A DNA stretch of 6,213 nt from Acidimicrobiia bacterium (lineage in GTDB: Bacteria > Actinomycetota > Acidimicrobiia > Acidimicrobiales > Ilumatobacteraceae): the NCBI GenBank assembly GCA_030425785.1, contig JAUHYJ010000227.1, positions 1-6,213 of the forward strand. Direction: 5' to 3'. A program made the position numbers and the translations under genes. Of this stretch, positions 5,514-6,213 are shown piece after piece. Positions within the stretch are counted from its first letter, which is position 1; each line of letters starts with the position of its first letter. The notes below the pieces were generated by a model, which saw nothing but the letters and a program-made list of their open reading frames with translations, made no database searches and was not told where the DNA came from.

Positions 5514-6149
5514 GTCGGCCGGCAGGTCGACCCAGCGCTCGCCCACCAGCTCCGGGGACGCCGCGCCGGCGGTCAGCTCGGCCAGCATCGCCTGCACCGA
5601 GGGGAGGTCGGCGGCGGGGGCCGCGAGCAGCAGCGTCGCCCGGTCGGCGTACGCCACGTCGAGGACGGACACCCCACGGCCCCGCAGCGCGCTCTCCACC
5701 CGACCGGCGTCGGCGTGCGACAGCGTCACCGCCAGCTCCTGCCGCCGCTCCCGCACGAGTACGCCGGCCTCGGCGGCCGCCGCGCGGACCGCGTCGCCGT
5801 AGGCCCGGACCAGCCCCCCGGCGCCCAGCAGCACCCCGCCGAACCATCGCGTCACCACGGCCACGACGTCGGTCAGCCCGGCGCCGACGAGCACCTCGAG
5901 CATCGGAGCGCCCGCCGTGCCGGCCGGCTCCCCGTCGTCGCTGGACCGCTGCACCTCGCCCGACGGTCCGACCACGAAAGCCGAGCAGTGGTGCCGCGCG
6001 TCCCAGTGGACCCGACGCTCCTCCTCGACGACCGCCCGCGCCGCCGCCTCGTCGGCCACCCGCTCGAGGCGACAGCGGAAGCGCGACCGCTTCACCTCGA
6101 CCTCGGCGACCGCCGCCCGCGCCACCGTGCGGTAGCGCTCACCAGACAC
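5505..6149 (-). CDS. yigZ: YigZ/IMPACT-family protein
   Basis: The 214-residue product is a full-length YigZ-type protein of the UPF0029/IMPACT family. The N-terminal domain contains the family signature: HHCSAFVVGP, then DDGEPAGTAGAPMLEVL (residues 71-87), then VVAVVTRWFGGVLLGAGGLVRAY (about 95-117). The C-terminal part from about residue 137 fits the DUF1949 ferredoxin-like domain. The eukaryotic homologue IMPACT inhibits the kinase GCN2; the bacterial role is not settled, with links to ribosome or nucleic acid binding proposed from structures. The start is GTG at 6147-6149, eleven bases inside the end of the upstream gene, which points to translational coupling. The stop codon lies in the right arm of the palindromic repeat, so the last two residues (Gly-Ser) come from the repeat. 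Confidence 0.92.
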   Translation of the reverse strand: MSGERYRTVARAAVAEVEVKRSRFRCRLERVADEAAARAVVEEERRVHWDARHHCSAFVVGPSGEVQRSSDDGEPAGTAGAPMLEVLVGAGLTDVVAVVTRWFGGVLLGAGGLVRAYGDAVRAAAAEAGVLVRERRQELAVTLSHADAGRVESALRGRGVSVLDVAYADRATLLLAAPAADLPSVQAMLAELTAGAASPELVGERWVDLPADGS

Positions 6150-6213
6150 CGATGACCTGACCGCCGATCCGCACCACGAACGCCGCCACCACGACCACGA
6201 AGAACCCCCGGAC
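6139..6213 (-). CDS. C-terminal fragment of a probable membrane protein, runs off right edge
   Basis: A minus-strand frame is open from the window edge for 24 codons to a TGA at 6139-6141. The encoded end, GFFVVVVAAFVVRIGGQVIGVW, is strongly hydrophobic and looks like a closing membrane helix. The stop overlaps the GTG of yigZ by eleven bases, a usual arrangement for co-transcribed actinobacterial genes, which supports it being real. It is too short to name. Confidence 0.5.
   Translation of the reverse strand, partial: VRGFFVVVVAAFVVRIGGQVIGVW

Overview
The window is GC-rich actinobacterial DNA that looks like pieces of two different genomes joined near position 3020. The left part (1 to about 3030) carries mycothione reductase, so its source makes mycothiol and is an actinobacterium; the style of its MiaB and reductase suggests Acidimicrobiia (Ilumatobacter-like), which is inference. 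The right part (about 3017 to 6213) is richer in GC and its gene set and protein style resemble Nocardioides or another propionibacterial lineage, also inference. Hand counts of single 60-base lines gave about 68% and 60% GC on the left (1381-1440, 2581-2640) and about 72% and 87% on the right (4801-4860, 5761-5820).

Left part: a minus-strand cluster reads mycothione reductase (mtr), then a small four-helix membrane protein, then the N-terminal part of a zinc alcohol dehydrogenase that runs off the left edge. Divergent from mtr, across a 166-base promoter region with a perfect 10-bp inverted repeat, starts miaB (tRNA methylthiotransferase). miaB keeps its MTTase domain and the radical-SAM CxxxCxxC motif, then loses all homology about 20 residues later.

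Join: at the point where miaB ends, a minus-strand two-domain VOC (glyoxalase-fold) protein also ends, having lost its second domain. The two broken genes face each other, and the shared point is a 10-bp-arm palindrome (3007-3029). No transposase, integrase, tRNA or att-like repeat is present. A chimeric assembly or amplification artefact is the simplest reading; a real rearrangement is possible.

Right part: the VOC gene is divergent from an alkaline-phosphatase-superfamily phosphodiesterase whose catalytic motifs appear in circularly permuted order. That gene converges (9-base gap) on a small PNPOx-like split-barrel protein. Upstream of it, on the same minus strand, lie an intergenic palindromic repeat that supplies the stop codon of the next gene, a YigZ/IMPACT-family protein, and the C-terminal end of a probable membrane protein that overlaps the yigZ start. 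Three right-part genes share a TAGNNT-N6-start arrangement that suggests leaderless or very short-leader transcription. No RNA genes, CRISPR arrays or mobile-element genes were seen. Apart from the join and the permuted phosphatase, the content is ordinary housekeeping and accessory metabolism.
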